64,000 nt of DNA from Nocardioides zhouii (GTDB lineage Bacteria > Actinomycetota > Actinomycetes > Propionibacteriales > Nocardioidaceae), in the NCBI RefSeq assembly GCF_004137345.1, contig NZ_SDWV01000001.1:1-64000 (forward strand), written 5' to 3'. Positions 41,375 to 50,642 of this stretch are shown piece after piece (the stretch's first letter is position 1; every line of letters starts with the position of its first letter). Position numbers and translations under genes: made by a program. The notes under the pieces were generated by a model. That model saw nothing but the letters and a program-made list of their open reading frames with translations. It made no database searches and was not told the DNA's origin.

Positions 41375-43744
41375 TCATGCGAGGTGTTGGGTGCGCAGGC
41401 GGAGCGCGTTGGTGATGACGCTGACCGACGACAGGGCCATCGCGGCGGCGGCAATCATCGGTGAGAGCAGGAGCCCGGTGACCGGGTAGAGGACTCCGGC
41501 GGCAATCGGGATGCCTGCGACGTTGTAGGCGAACGCGAAAACGAGGTTCTGGCGGATGTTCGACATCGTGGCGGCGGACAGCTGCCGGGCATGGACGATG
41601 CCGGTGAGGTCGCCGTTGAGGAGCGTCACACCTGCGGATTCGATGGCTACATCGGTGCCAGTGCCCATGGCGAGGCCGACATCGGCTGCGGCCAGGGCGG
41701 GGGCGTCGTTGACGCCGTCGCCGGCCATGGCGACCACTCGGCCTTCGGCGCGGAGGCGTTGCACTACGTCAGCCTTGTGGTCGGGGAGGACTTCGGCTTC
41801 CACCCGGTCGATGCCCAACGAGCGGGCGACGGCCTCTGCGGTGACCCGGTTGTCACCGGTGAGCATGACCACCTCGATGCCCGCAGCATGCAACGCCTCA
41901 ACTGCCGCGGGGGTGGTTTCCTTGACGGGGTCGGCGATGGCGAAGATTCCTGCCACGTGGGTGTCGACGCCGATGAAGATGGCGGTGGCACCGTCGCCCC
42001 GCAATCGGTCTGCTTCGGCGAGGAGTGCAGCCGGGTCGATGTGCCGGCTGGTCATGAAGTCGGCGCTGCCCAACGTCACGGTGTGTCCATCGACGACTCC
42101 TACTACGCCGCGCCCGACGGGTGAGTCGAAGTCGCTCACCTCCGGGATGGCCAGGCGCCTGTCGTTGGCTGCGTTGACGATGGCCTGAGCCAATGGGTGC
42201 TCCGAGGCACGTTCGACTCCGGCAGCCAGCCGCAGCAGCTCCGTCTCCTCGAAGTCTCCACCTGCAGCGACGGGAACGATGTGGGTGACCGAAGGCCGTC
42301 CTGCGGTGAGGGTGCCGGTCTTGTCCACCACGAGGGTGTCGACCTTCTCCATCCGCTCCAGCGCTTCGGCGTTCTTGATGAGGACACCCATCTGCGCGCC
42401 GCGTCCCACCCCGACCATGATCGAGACCGGTGTGGCGAGCCCAAGCGCACACGGGCAGGCAATGATCAGGACCGCGACCGCGACAACCAGGGCGTGCGCC
42501 AGTCGCGGGTCGGGGCCCACGGTCGCCCATACGGCGAACGCGACGACGGCGATGGTGATGACGATGGGAACGAAGACGGCGGCAACCCGGTCCGCCATCC
42601 GCTGGATGGGCGCACGGGAGCGTTGGGCTTCGGCGACCATCTGCACGATGCGGGCCAGCATCGTGTCGCGACCTACCTTCTCGGCGACCATGACCAGCGC
42701 CCCGGTCTGGTTGATGGTCCCACCGATGATCGCGTCGCCGATGGTCTTCGTGGTCGGCATCGACTCACCGGTCACCAAGGACTCATCAACCGAGGAGCGT
42801 CCTTCCTCGACCGCACCGTCTACCGGCACCTTCTCGCCCGGGCGGACCCGCAACCGGTCACCGAGTTGAACCTCGTCCAGGGCCACTTCCTCGTCGGTGC
42901 CGTCGGCACGGACGCGTCGGGCCGTCTTGGGGCTTAGGTCCAGCAATGCCTTGATGGCACCCGAGGTCTGTTCACGGGCTCGTAGCTCCAGCACCTGCCC
43001 CAGCAGGACCAAGGTGGTGATGACGGCGGCGGCTTCGAAGTAGACATCGACGGTGCCGTCCAAGCGGAACGCTTCGGGGAAGATGCCCGGTGCGATTGTG
43101 GCGACCACGCTGAACAGCCAAGCGACACCGGTGCCCATCGCGATCAGCGTGAACATGTTCAGGTGCATGGTCCGGACCGACGTCCAGCCCCGCTGGAAGA
43201 AGGGCCAGCCCGCCCACAACACCACCGGCGTCGCCAACACCAGTTGGACCCACGCCGAGGCTCGCGGGGAGATGAGGTCGTGGACTGCGGGGAACAGGTC
43301 TGCGCCCATCCCGAGGATGAGGACCGGGATGGACAGCACGACACCGACCCAGAACCGGCGGGTCATGTCGATGAGCTCCGCGTTTGGGCCGGTGTCGGTG
43401 GTGACCAGGACCGGTTCCAGTGCCATCCCGCAGATGGGGCACGAACCGGGTCCGGGCTGTCGGATCTCCGGGTGCATCGGACACGTGTACTCCGCCACCT
43501 CAGCCCCGGCCGGAACTTCGGCTGCGCCGGCCGCCGAGTGGTCGCCGTGCCTGGCGTGCTTACCGTACTGGTCGGGGTCGGCCTCGAACTTCGCCCGGCA
43601 GCCTGCGGAGCAGAAGTGGAACGTCTCCCCATCGTGCACCGCTGTCAGCGTGCTCGTCGCAGGGTCCACGTCCATCCCGCACACCGGGTCCTTGACCGTC
43701 AGGGTGGCGGGGCGTGCGTCGTGTTGGATCGGGTGGCTGTCCAT
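41375..43744 (-). CDS. copA: Copper-exporting P1B-type ATPase with YHS domain
   Basis: 789 residues. N-terminal YHS-type metal domain ([12 protein letters not shown]...[10 protein letters not shown], 17-56), then the heavy-metal-binding segment [24 protein letters not shown] (about 91-115) instead of an HMA domain. The ATPase core has TGES in the actuator domain, the intramembrane [12 protein letters not shown] site (near residue 430), DKTGTLT phosphorylation loop (near 475), HP in EHPLAQAIV, and [10 protein letters not shown]. This layout is found in CopA/CopB/SilP-type exporters. A CsoR-type palindrome lies 10 bases upstream of the start. Confidence 0.93.
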   Translation of the reverse strand: MDSHPIQHDARPATLTVKDPVCGMDVDPATSTLTAVHDGETFHFCSAGCRAKFEADPDQYGKHARHGDHSAAGAAEVPAGAEVAEYTCPMHPEIRQPGPGSCPICGMALEPVLVTTDTGPNAELIDMTRRFWVGVVLSIPVLILGMGADLFPAVHDLISPRASAWVQLVLATPVVLWAGWPFFQRGWTSVRTMHLNMFTLIAMGTGVAWLFSVVATIAPGIFPEAFRLDGTVDVYFEAAAVITTLVLLGQVLELRAREQTSGAIKALLDLSPKTARRVRADGTDEEVALDEVQLGDRLRVRPGEKVPVDGAVEEGRSSVDESLVTGESMPTTKTIGDAIIGGTINQTGALVMVAEKVGRDTMLARIVQMVAEAQRSRAPIQRMADRVAAVFVPIVITIAVVAFAVWATVGPDPRLAHALVVAVAVLIIACPCALGLATPVSIMVGVGRGAQMGVLIKNAEALERMEKVDTLVVDKTGTLTAGRPSVTHIVPVAAGGDFEETELLRLAAGVERASEHPLAQAIVNAANDRRLAIPEVSDFDSPVGRGVVGVVDGHTVTLGSADFMTSRHIDPAALLAEADRLRGDGATAIFIGVDTHVAGIFAIADPVKETTPAAVEALHAAGIEVVMLTGDNRVTAEAVARSLGIDRVEAEVLPDHKADVVQRLRAEGRVVAMAGDGVNDAPALAAADVGLAMGTGTDVAIESAGVTLLNGDLTGIVHARQLSAATMSNIRQNLVFAFAYNVAGIPIAAGVLYPVTGLLLSPMIAAAAMALSSVSVITNALRLRTQHLA

Positions 43745-43753
43745 GATTCGAGG

Positions 43754-43770
43754 ATACCCCCTAGGGGTAT
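43754..43770. promoter_or_regulatory. CsoR-type copper operator
   Basis: The palindrome ATACCCCCTAGGGGTAT matches the operator of CsoR-family copper repressors and lies 10 bases upstream of copA. Binding would block its transcription until copper is high. No csoR gene is present in the window, so the repressor must be encoded elsewhere. Confidence 0.85.
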
Positions 43771-43819
43771 ATGGTCAAGGGCCGAAAGACCTGAGTCCCG
43801 AGATGAAGAAGCAGGGCGG

Positions 43820-44038
43820 TCAGAGGCGCTTGGGCTCGTCGGCTGAAACCGTCGTCTGTGTCGTCGTGGGCGCAGCGGGGGCGTTGCCGTGCATGCCACC
43901 CATGCCCTTCATCATGAAGAACATCATGAGCGGGCAGACCAGGAACAACAGGAACGCGACAGGCATCCCTGCCCACACCGCTAACGCGGCACCTGCGACG
44001 AGCGCAACGCCATAAAACGGGTAGTGGTCCTTGTTCAT
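43820..44038 (-). CDS. DUF2933-like small membrane protein
   Basis: 72 residues from ATG 44038, with GGGAGA at good spacing. Two closely spaced hydrophobic helices (YGVALVAGAALAVWAG and VAFLLFLVCPLMMFFMM) and a Met/Gly-rich turn KGMGGMHG resemble DUF2933 proteins that accompany copper and silver efflux genes. The tail is Thr-rich. It is the first gene of the copper cluster but is separated from copA by the CsoR box, so may be on its own transcript. Confidence 0.7.
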   Translation of the reverse strand: MNKDHYPFYGVALVAGAALAVWAGMPVAFLLFLVCPLMMFFMMKGMGGMHGNAPAAPTTTQTTVSADEPKRL

Positions 44039-44238
44039 GACATCTCCCAACATCAACCGACGAGAGTATCCCGCCTACCTACAGCATCGGCGCGTGGACG
44101 GACCCTCGGCAGGGCACAAGGTCCCCGGACGCAGCCATAAGTCCCGCGACGCGCAAGCCGGGGTTGAGAGCACTCGCAGCGTGTCCTTAGAAGGCTCTGA
44201 GGACCGCGAACGATGCATAGACGATGCACGGGACATGC

Positions 44239-44280
44239 AAACGGCCCGTGATCTGCGCTTTCGCAGGTCACGGGCCGTTT
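44239..44280. terminator. Strong terminator downstream of tRNA-Asn
   Basis: A 19-bp stem with one G-U pair (44239-44257 with 44262-44280) and a 4-base loop, flanked by A and T runs so that it could act in both directions. It begins 8 bases past the tRNA-Asn 3' end. Confidence 0.85.
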
Positions 44281-44287
44281 TCCACTG

Positions 44288-44360
44288 CTCCCCCGGTTGG
44301 ACTCGAACCAACAACCCTCCGATTAACAGTCGAATGCTCTGCCAATTGAGCTACAGGGGA
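44288..44360 (-). tRNA. tRNA-Asn (GTT anticodon)
   Basis: Minus-strand cloverleaf of 73 nt: acceptor TCCCCTG with CGGGGGA, D-loop AGCTCAATTGGCAGAGC, anticodon loop CTGTTAA (GTT), T-arm TTGG TTCGAGT CCAA. A full CCA is not encoded (GCA follows). It sits next to dnaG, as tRNA-Asn does in M. tuberculosis. Confidence 0.95.
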
Positions 44361-44411
44361 TCGCTTGTGCAGCGGGGCGCAACATTAGCAAGCCCGGTCG
44401 CGCGGGTGAAA

Positions 44412-44918
44412 TCAGGGCAGGCCGACCTCCTGGCGCATCCCCTCGAGCGCCTCGCGGGCCAGGGTTCGGACGGCCGGGTCTTCCGGGTCGACACCCGCGT
44501 CGTACTCGTAGATCCACTGGACGCCACCCGCGCCGGAGGGTGCGCGCCGGGCGATGACGCGCAGTCCGCGGCGGCCGGAGACCGCGACGTGGCGCTGGAG
44601 GACGACGCTCGCGGTGACCCGCTCGCGCACCAGCTCGAGCAGCCGGCCGGGGTCGGCGAGCACCGCCGTGTGGACCGGGCGCTGCTCGCCCCAGCTGCCG
44701 ACCTCGGACAGCCGGAAGGTGTCGGTGTCACGATCCCAGTCGGCGGCCTCGACCTGCTCCCACGGGACGCGCCGGGTCTCCTCGCCGGTCGCGATGTAGA
44801 AGGCGTCGCGCGTGCCAGCGATGAGGGAGCCGTCGTCGGTGGTGGCCGAGGCCAGCACCTTCTCCCCCGGCGCGACCGCGACGGACGGGGACGACGTACG
44901 CGACCAGAAGGGGCTCAT
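44412..44918 (-). CDS. Hypothetical protein coupled to dnaG
   Basis: 168 residues from ATG 44918, overlapping the dnaG stop (ATGA). The N-terminal half resembles PH-like or YokE-type beta structure (VAPGEKVLASATTDDGSLIAGTRDAFYIATGEETRRVPWEQVEAADWDRDTDTFRLSEV). The second half is helix, strand, helix ending REALEGMRQEVGLP. No enzyme motif. Conserved next to dnaG in actinobacteria as I recall; function unknown. Confidence 0.75.
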   Translation of the reverse strand: MSPFWSRTSSPSVAVAPGEKVLASATTDDGSLIAGTRDAFYIATGEETRRVPWEQVEAADWDRDTDTFRLSEVGSWGEQRPVHTAVLADPGRLLELVRERVTASVVLQRHVAVSGRRGLRVIARRAPSGAGGVQWIYEYDAGVDPEDPAVRTLAREALEGMRQEVGLP

Positions 44919-46819
44919 GTCGCGGCGCCCGGCTGGCCGACCGCGCCCTCGCGCAGCTTGCGGCGGTGCTGCTCGAGCATCACCAGCTCGCCGAACATCC
45001 GGTTGTAGTCGAGGGCGTGCTCGACCGGGTTGGTGCGCTGCAGGCGCGCCTTGACGTCGGCGATGCGGCGGGACGTGGTGAGCTCCTGGAGTCGGTAGAC
45101 GTAGGCCACGGCGAACGTCGGGTTGGGGTCGGACGTGCCGCGGATCGGCTCGACGCCGAGCTCGGTGATCGCCGCGATCACGGCCGGATCGGTGGCGACG
45201 CCACGCACCTTGTTGGCCCAGCCGGGGTCGTCGGCACCGCTGGCCGGGCCGCCCGCGGCCGTGACGGCCTCCCACACGCCCTGGAAGGTCGGGTGCGTGA
45301 AGTCGGTGGTCGAGACGTGCGTGGTCGTGCGCCCCACCCCGGACGGGTGCTGGATGACGAGCTTGAGCATCTCGCGCTCGATGAGGAAGCGCGGGTCGGA
45401 CAGGCTCGGCAGGGCGGGCCGGGCCGGCTCGGGCTGTTCGGGCTGCTCGCTCGCACGGGTCGTACGCCGCTCGTCCGGTGCCTTGGCGGGGCGGCTGGCC
45501 GCCCGGCGCACCTCGCCGCGGACCTCGTCGACGTCCACGCCGACCATGTGGGCGAGCTCGCGGGAGAAGGACTCGACCTTGGTCTTGTCGCGGATGCCCG
45601 CGACGAGCCCCGCCGCGTCGCGCAGCGCATCGATGCGGCCGTCGGCGCGATCGAGGTCGTGGCGGAGGAGGATGTTGTCGAGGGCGAAGCGGTAGAGCGG
45701 CTGGCGCTTGGCGACGAGCTCACGGACCGCCTCGTCACCCTCCTTGAGCCGCAGGTCGCACGGGTCCATGCCCTCGGGCGCGACCGCGACGTAGGTCTGC
45801 GAGGCAAAGACCTGGTCGCTCTCGAGCACCTTCATCGCGGCCTTCTGTCCGGCCGAGTCGCCGTCGAAGGTGAAGATCACCTCGCCGCTGGTGGTGTCGT
45901 GGTCACCGAGGAAACGGCGCAGCACCCGCGCGTGGTCGGTGCCGAACGCCGTGCCGCACGACGCCACGGCCGTGCGCACGCCGGCGAGGTGGCAGGCCAT
46001 CACGTCGGTGTAGCCCTCGACGACCACCGCCTGCTGGGCGTCCTTCATCGCGGTGCGGGCCAGGTCGATCCCGTAGAGGACGTGGCTTTTTTTGTAGATC
46101 GCGGTCTCGGAGGTGTTGAGGTACTTCGCCTCGATGCGGTCGTCGTCGAAGATGCGGCGGGCGCCGAAGCCGATGGTGTCGCCGTTGGCCTCGCGGATCG
46201 GCCAGACCAGTCGGCCCCGGAACCGGTCGTAGTGGGACCGGCCGTGCGCGACCAGGCCGGCGGCGACGGACTCCTCGTCGGTGAACCGGCGGCCCCTCAG
46301 GTGGCGGGTGAGTGCCTCGCCGTCGCGCGGCGCGAAGCCGACGCCGAACATCTGGGCGGCGGCCTGGTCGAAGCCGCGCTGGTCGAGGAACTGCCGAGCG
46401 ACCACGGCGTCGGGCGACGCGAGCTGCTCGGCGTAGAACTCCTGGGCCACCTTGTGCGCGTCGATGAGCCGGCCCCGCGCAGGACCGCGGGGGCGTACGG
46501 GCTCGTCGTCGCCCTCCTCGCGGCGGAGCTGGACGCCGTACTTCTCCCCCAGTCGCTCGACGGCCTCGGTGAAGGTGAGGCCGTCGACCTTCATCACGAA
46601 GGCGATGACGTCGCCGCCTTCCCCACAGCCGAAACAGTGGAAGAACTGTCGCGCGGAGTTGACGTTGAACGAGGGGGTCTTCTCGTCGTGGAAGGGGCAC
46701 AGGCCCTTGAGCGACCCGCCGCCGGCGCGCTTCAGCGTGACGTACTGCGACACGACGTCGTCGATCCGCGCCTTCTCGCGCACCTCGGCGATGTCGTCGT
46801 CGCGAATCCGGCCTGCCAC
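44915..46819 (-). CDS. dnaG: DNA primase
   Basis: 634 residues, usual length. N-terminal CHC2 zinc finger: Cys41, His44 (CPFHDEKTPSF), Cys62, Cys65 (CFGCGEGGD). The TOPRIM domain includes VVVEGYTDVMAC and the acidic FTFDGDSAGQKAA. The C-terminal DnaB-interacting part follows a Pro/Glu-rich linker (near 440-470). GTG 46819 is chosen: it begins VAGRIRDDDIAEV, and TAGACT lies 7 bases upstream with no ribosome site, consistent with a leaderless mRNA. Confidence 0.97.
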   Translation of the reverse strand: MAGRIRDDDIAEVREKARIDDVVSQYVTLKRAGGGSLKGLCPFHDEKTPSFNVNSARQFFHCFGCGEGGDVIAFVMKVDGLTFTEAVERLGEKYGVQLRREEGDDEPVRPRGPARGRLIDAHKVAQEFYAEQLASPDAVVARQFLDQRGFDQAAAQMFGVGFAPRDGEALTRHLRGRRFTDEESVAAGLVAHGRSHYDRFRGRLVWPIREANGDTIGFGARRIFDDDRIEAKYLNTSETAIYKKSHVLYGIDLARTAMKDAQQAVVVEGYTDVMACHLAGVRTAVASCGTAFGTDHARVLRRFLGDHDTTSGEVIFTFDGDSAGQKAAMKVLESDQVFASQTYVAVAPEGMDPCDLRLKEGDEAVRELVAKRQPLYRFALDNILLRHDLDRADGRIDALRDAAGLVAGIRDKTKVESFSRELAHMVGVDVDEVRGEVRRAASRPAKAPDERRTTRASEQPEQPEPARPALPSLSDPRFLIEREMLKLVIQHPSGVGRTTTHVSTTDFTHPTFQGVWEAVTAAGGPASGADDPGWANKVRGVATDPAVIAAITELGVEPIRGTSDPNPTFAVAYVYRLQELTTSRRIADVKARLQRTNPVEHALDYNRMFGELVMLEQHRRKLREGAVGQPGAAT

Positions 46820-46935
46820 GCCGGGGAGTCTACGGGCGCGGACCCACCCCCGCCGCCCGGTCTCCACAACGCCGCGGCACCCCTAGGGGTTGGCCGGGCT
46901 GGTGTCTGCCGGGCGCGTTTGGCAAGGTCGAGGAC

Positions 46936-47343
46936 ATGACTGCTCAGCAAGGAGCGCCAGAGGGTCAGACCCTCGGCGCCCTGGTCCACCAGCTCTCCCA
47001 GCAGATCCCCGAGCTCATCCGCTCCGAGATCCGGCTGGCCCAGGCCGAAGTGGCCGAGAAGGGCAAGCGCGCGGGTGTCGGGATCGGGATGTTCAGCGTC
47101 GCCGGGCTGCTCGCGTTCTTCGCGCTGGCGGCCCTCGTCACCACCGCGATCCTCGGCCTCGCCACGATCGTCGACGCCTGGCTGGCCGCGCTCATCGTGG
47201 CAGTCGTGCTGCTGGCGTTAGCGGCTGTCGTCGGGCTGATGGGGAAGAACAAGGTCGCCGAGGCGACTCCCGCGGTGCCGGCGCGCGCCATCCAGGGCAT
47301 CAAGGACGACGTCGCGACCGTGAAGGGGGCCCACCGTGGCTGA
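46936..47343 (+). CDS. Phage-holin-family (DUF1469-like) membrane protein
   Basis: 135 residues. An amphipathic N-terminal helix (LVHQLSQQIPELIRSEIRLAQAEVAEKGKRAG) leads to two membrane helices (about 48-72 and 79-101) and a short cytoplasmic tail. This is the layout of the actinobacterial putative holin III/DUF1469 family, which despite its name is a chromosomal envelope protein. It starts a three-gene set with a DUF3618 and a YtxH-like gene; its stop overlaps the next start by 8 bases. Confidence 0.85.
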   Translation: MTAQQGAPEGQTLGALVHQLSQQIPELIRSEIRLAQAEVAEKGKRAGVGIGMFSVAGLLAFFALAALVTTAILGLATIVDAWLAALIVAVVLLALAAVVGLMGKNKVAEATPAVPARAIQGIKDDVATVKGAHRG

Positions 47344-47596
47344 CCAGACTGACAACGCCCGTACGCCGGAGCAGATCGAGGCCGAGATCGAGGCGCAGCG
47401 CGCGCAGCTCGCCGGCACGGTCGACGAGCTCGCGGCCAAGCTCGACGTGAAGGCGCAGGCGAAGGACAAGGTCGCCTCGCTCAAGGACTCCGCCACGACC
47501 GACACCGGGAAGCCCCGCCCCGAGGTGCTGGCCGCGGCCGGGTCGCTCGTGGCGATGGGCCTGGTGCTGCTGCTGTGGCGCCGTCGCGCCGACTGA
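47336..47596 (+). CDS. DUF3618 family protein
   Basis: 86 residues from GTG 47336. TPEQIEAEIEAQRAQLAGTVDELAAKLDVKAQAKDKVASLKD is the conserved DUF3618 amphipathic helix pair, followed by one C-terminal membrane helix (EVLAAAGSLVAMGLVLLLWRRR). Typically found beside DUF1469 and YtxH-like genes in actinobacteria; thought to be part of an envelope-associated module, function unknown. Confidence 0.88.
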   Translation: MADQTDNARTPEQIEAEIEAQRAQLAGTVDELAAKLDVKAQAKDKVASLKDSATTDTGKPRPEVLAAAGSLVAMGLVLLLWRRRAD

Positions 47597-47645
47597 CCAG
47601 ACCGCACGACCAACCCAGGCCACCCAGGACACAGAGGGAGACACC

Positions 47646-47972
47646 ATGAAGAAGCTCACGCTGCTCATCGCCGGAGGGATCGGCTACGTGCTCGGCACCC
47701 GCGCCGGACGCGAGCGCTACGAACAGATCAAGCGCGCCGCGACCCGGGTCAAGGACGACCCGCGGGTCCAGGAGAAGGCTGCCCAGGCCGCCGACCTCGC
47801 CAAGGAGAAGGCACCGATCGTCAAGGACAAGGTCGCCGCGGCGGCCAGCACCGCGGCCGACAAGGTGACGCCCTCGGGCAGCGGTGACCACCGCTCCGAC
47901 CTCACCGACCAGCTCAACCCGGACAGCACCGCGCTGCAGGACAACCCCTACCCGCAGGGCGACCTGCCCTAG
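47646..47972 (+). CDS. YtxH-like envelope protein
   Basis: 108 residues. N-terminal hydrophobic segment with glycine zipper (KKLTLLIAGGIGYVLGTRAGRERYEQI) followed by a long Ala/Lys-rich amphipathic helix (about 30-80) and an acidic disordered tail. This is the YtxH/DUF883-like pattern associated with stress-induced membrane proteins. AGGGAGACACC precedes the ATG. It overlaps the convergent dgt gene by 4 bases. Confidence 0.75.
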   Translation: MKKLTLLIAGGIGYVLGTRAGRERYEQIKRAATRVKDDPRVQEKAAQAADLAKEKAPIVKDKVAAAASTAADKVTPSGSGDHRSDLTDQLNPDSTALQDNPYPQGDLP

Positions 47973-49252
47973 TTCTCCGAGGGGCGCGTCAGCGCCGCGT
48001 GCCGCGTGACGGCGCTGGCGTCGGTGAGCGACGCGACCTGGTCGATGACCACGCGTCGCCGGCCGGCGTCGTCCGCGGCGTCGTCCCAATCGGACACGAA
48101 GACCGGGTCGAGCGCATCGGCGCCGCGCTCCCACAGCGCCTCGACCAGCTCGGCGACCAGCGTGCGCTGGTGCTCCATGAGCGTCACCCGGTCGTCGGCC
48201 TGCATGACGTAGTGGGCGGCGATGCCCTTGAGCACGCCGATCTCGACCTCGGTCGCCGTCGGCACGACCAGGTCGGCCCGGTGGCGTACGAGCGGCTCCC
48301 CGCCCGTCGCGGCGAACGTCGACTCCTGCACGCTGCCGCAGAACCTGCCGATGAGGTCGCTGGTGAGGTTCTTGATCGCGGCCAGGCTCCTGCGACTGCC
48401 GTCGTACGACGACCGCGGCCAGCTGCCGACCGCCCGCAGGTCGGCGAGGGCGGCGTCGAGCGCGGCGTCCTCGATGCCGGGCAGGTACCACGACCGCACC
48501 GTCTCCCAGAGGGCGTCCCGGTCGAGGCGGGTGAGGTCGAGCCGGCCGGCGACGATGCCGTCCTCGACGTCGTGCACGGAGTAGGCGACATCGTCGGCGA
48601 GGTCCATCACCTGCGCCTCCAGGCAGCGGCCGCGGCCCTCGATCCCGCGGCGGAGCCAGTCGAAGACCGGTCGGTCGTCGTCGTAGACGCCGAACTTCAC
48701 GACCACGCGCGGCGTGCCGTCGGCATGGACACCGTGCGGGCCGGTGGCCTCCGAGCGCAGCCAGGGATACTTCGTGCAGGCGTCGAGGGTGGCTCGGGTG
48801 AGGTTGAGCCCGACCGACCGCCCGTGGGCGTCAAAGGTCTTCGACTCGAGCCGGGTCAGCAGCCGCAGCGTCTGGGCGTTGCCCTCGAACCCGCCGCAGT
48901 CGGTGCTGAGCTCGGCCAGCGCGCGCTCGCCGTTGTGGCCGAACGGCGGGTGGCCCAGGTCGTGAGCGAGCGCGGCCGTCTCGGCGATGTCGGGGTGCGT
49001 GCCGAGCGCGCGCGCCAGGTCGCGGGCGATCTGCGCGACCTCGAGGCTGTGCGTGAGCCGGTTGCGGACGAAGTCGTCGGTCTGCGGGCCGACGACCTGG
49101 GTCTTCGCGGCGAGCCGGCGCGACGCGGCGGCATGCACCACACGCGCCCGGTCGCGCTCGAACGCCAGGCGTACGGGCGCGTCGACACGTTTGGGCGGCT
49201 CGGCGACGATGCGCTCGCGCGCCGCGTCGTCGTACAGGTCCTCGATGCTCAT
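47969..49252 (-). CDS. dgt: Deoxyguanosinetriphosphate triphosphohydrolase
   Basis: 427 residues, HD-superfamily dNTPase that cleaves dGTP to deoxyguanosine and triphosphate. Metal ligands are visible: His68 (NRLTHSLEV), His97-Asp98 (ALAHDLGHPPFGHNGE), and the later MDLADDVAYSVHDVEDG with its Asp. The N-terminal segment ASRRLAAKTQV is the typical dGTPase R-x-L-x-K-T block. It lies near dnaG, as in mycobacteria. Confidence 0.95.
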   Translation of the reverse strand: MSIEDLYDDAARERIVAEPPKRVDAPVRLAFERDRARVVHAAASRRLAAKTQVVGPQTDDFVRNRLTHSLEVAQIARDLARALGTHPDIAETAALAHDLGHPPFGHNGERALAELSTDCGGFEGNAQTLRLLTRLESKTFDAHGRSVGLNLTRATLDACTKYPWLRSEATGPHGVHADGTPRVVVKFGVYDDDRPVFDWLRRGIEGRGRCLEAQVMDLADDVAYSVHDVEDGIVAGRLDLTRLDRDALWETVRSWYLPGIEDAALDAALADLRAVGSWPRSSYDGSRRSLAAIKNLTSDLIGRFCGSVQESTFAATGGEPLVRHRADLVVPTATEVEIGVLKGIAAHYVMQADDRVTLMEHQRTLVAELVEALWERGADALDPVFVSDWDDAADDAGRRRVVIDQVASLTDASAVTRHAALTRPSEN

Positions 49253-49299
49253 CGGCCGGTCAGCCTAGCGAGCGCCGGGGACACGCCACCCGTGGCGGC

Positions 49300-50118
49300 T
49301 CAGTCATCGGCCGTCGCCCCCTCCGGGGGCGCGGCGGGGCGAACGAGTCCCGACTCGTAGGCGGCGACGACGACCTGCGTCCGGTCCCGCAACCGCAGCT
49401 TGCGCAGGATGCTGGCCACGTGGGTCTTGACGGTCCACTCGCTGATCACGAGGTGCTGGGCAATCTCGGCGTTCGACATCCCGCTGGCAACAGCCCGTGC
49501 CACCTCGAGCTCGCGGCCGGTCAGGACGGCGAGGTCCGCAGGAGCGGGAGCGACCCCACCTCGACGGCGCCGGTCCTCGGCCTCGGCGAGGACCGCCGTC
49601 GCCGACGCGAGTCGATCCGCGAGGTCGCGGTTGTCGCCCGTCAGCCGGACGAGCTGCCCGGACCGCTGGGCGACCACGAACCCCATCAGCCACGCTGCTC
49701 CGAACACGATGGCCATGAACGCCTCGTCGCCGGACTCCCGACCCAGGAGGGCGATGCCGACCACGATCACGAGAGCGCTGACGACGTGGGTCCCGGCTCT
49801 GGCCAGCGCCGTGCTCGAGTACGCCGCGACCATCAAGGCGGTCAACGTCGCCAGCCCTTCGGGAGGCGTGGTGAACCAACCCTGGGCCGCGGCCGCGCCG
49901 AAAACGACGACGAGCACCGCGAGAGGCGACGTACGCCGCAACGCCAGCGGAAGGGTGATCGGAAGGGTCGTCACCCCCAGCACCACGACCGAGCCGACCA
50001 CAGTGCCGACACCCGGCACCAGCGCGGGCGTCCAGATCTCGGCCTGCCCGGCCAACGTCAGCGCGGCCGCCAGCAGGAGATCCACGGCCGGGGGTCGTCG
50101 CGGGATGATCGACGTCAT
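49300..50118 (-). CDS. Membrane-anchored LuxR-type regulator (kinase-less)
   Basis: 272 residues. The first 150 residues form about five membrane helices like the sensor region of NarL-family histidine kinases (LLLAAALTLAGQAEIWTP, ALRRTSPLAVLVVVFGAAA). A short coiled helix (RDLADRLASATAVLAEAEDRRR) follows, where kinases would continue into the dimerisation domain. Instead the C-terminus is a LuxR HTH (about 197-260: LTGRELEVARAVASGMSNAEIAQHLVISEWTVKTHVASILRKL). Neither kinase nor receiver domain is present. It looks like a fusion of a sensor N-terminus to a response-regulator C-terminus, giving a one-component membrane regulator. Confidence 0.75.
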   Translation of the reverse strand: MTSIIPRRPPAVDLLLAAALTLAGQAEIWTPALVPGVGTVVGSVVVLGVTTLPITLPLALRRTSPLAVLVVVFGAAAAQGWFTTPPEGLATLTALMVAAYSSTALARAGTHVVSALVIVVGIALLGRESGDEAFMAIVFGAAWLMGFVVAQRSGQLVRLTGDNRDLADRLASATAVLAEAEDRRRRGGVAPAPADLAVLTGRELEVARAVASGMSNAEIAQHLVISEWTVKTHVASILRKLRLRDRTQVVVAAYESGLVRPAAPPEGATADD

Positions 50119-50254
50119 GCTCGACGGTACCGACGCAGCGGCCGCACCGTACTCACTCTTCAGAGCGAGATCGGCAACACCGCTCGTCGGAGCGATGCGT
50201 CGCAGGCGCCTCTCGACCGAGGCTGGTCATCCGCTCTTCGACACGGAGGTCACC

Positions 50255-50581
50255 ATGTCCCGGTTCACATCCCGGCTCGTCCTCGCAGCCGCCCTGGGCC
50301 AGCTGGTCGCCCAGCTCGGCTGGATCGACCCGCTCTTCGTCCCGCTCGTGCTGGCAGGACCGCTCCTGACCGGAGCGGTCCTGGCGCAGAGGCGGGTGGG
50401 CTACGCGTGGGTGGCCACGCTCTGGGCCAGCACCGGGATCGGCATGACGTGGGCCGACTGGCTAGTGAACCGCGAGGACGTCATGTTCCACCTCGCGCTC
50501 GCCGTCGTCATGCCGCTGATCGCTGGCATCGGCTGGGGCGTCGTGAAGGTGACTGCGCGGCGGCCACGTGCCCGCGTGTAG
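50255..50581 (+). CDS. Hypothetical four-helix membrane protein
   Basis: 108 residues from ATG 50255, preceded by GGAGGT. It is largely hydrophobic (LVLAAALGQLVAQLGWIDPLFVPLVLAGPLLTGAVLA, YAWVATLWASTGIGMTWADWLV, MFHLALAVVMPLIAGIGWGVV) with a basic C-terminus. It is divergent from the membrane LuxR regulator across 136 bases, so is a plausible target of it (inference). No family recognised. Confidence 0.65.
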   Translation: MSRFTSRLVLAAALGQLVAQLGWIDPLFVPLVLAGPLLTGAVLAQRRVGYAWVATLWASTGIGMTWADWLVNREDVMFHLALAVVMPLIAGIGWGVVKVTARRPRARV

Positions 50582-50642
50582 CCAGGTCAGTCTCGCGGCG
50601 AGTCGGCGTCCGGTGCCGTGGTGCCACCACGTGCGACGTTCG

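Noticed and set aside
46879..46890. ACCCCTAGGGGT palindrome between dnaG and the holin-like gene, considered as a CsoR box
   Set aside because: It lacks the flanking TA half-site bases of the copA operator and neither neighbour is copper-related.
46936..47343. The holin-family gene as part of a prophage
   Set aside because: It lies in a core region beside dnaG and dgt with DUF3618 and YtxH-like genes, the usual chromosomal context of this misnamed family.
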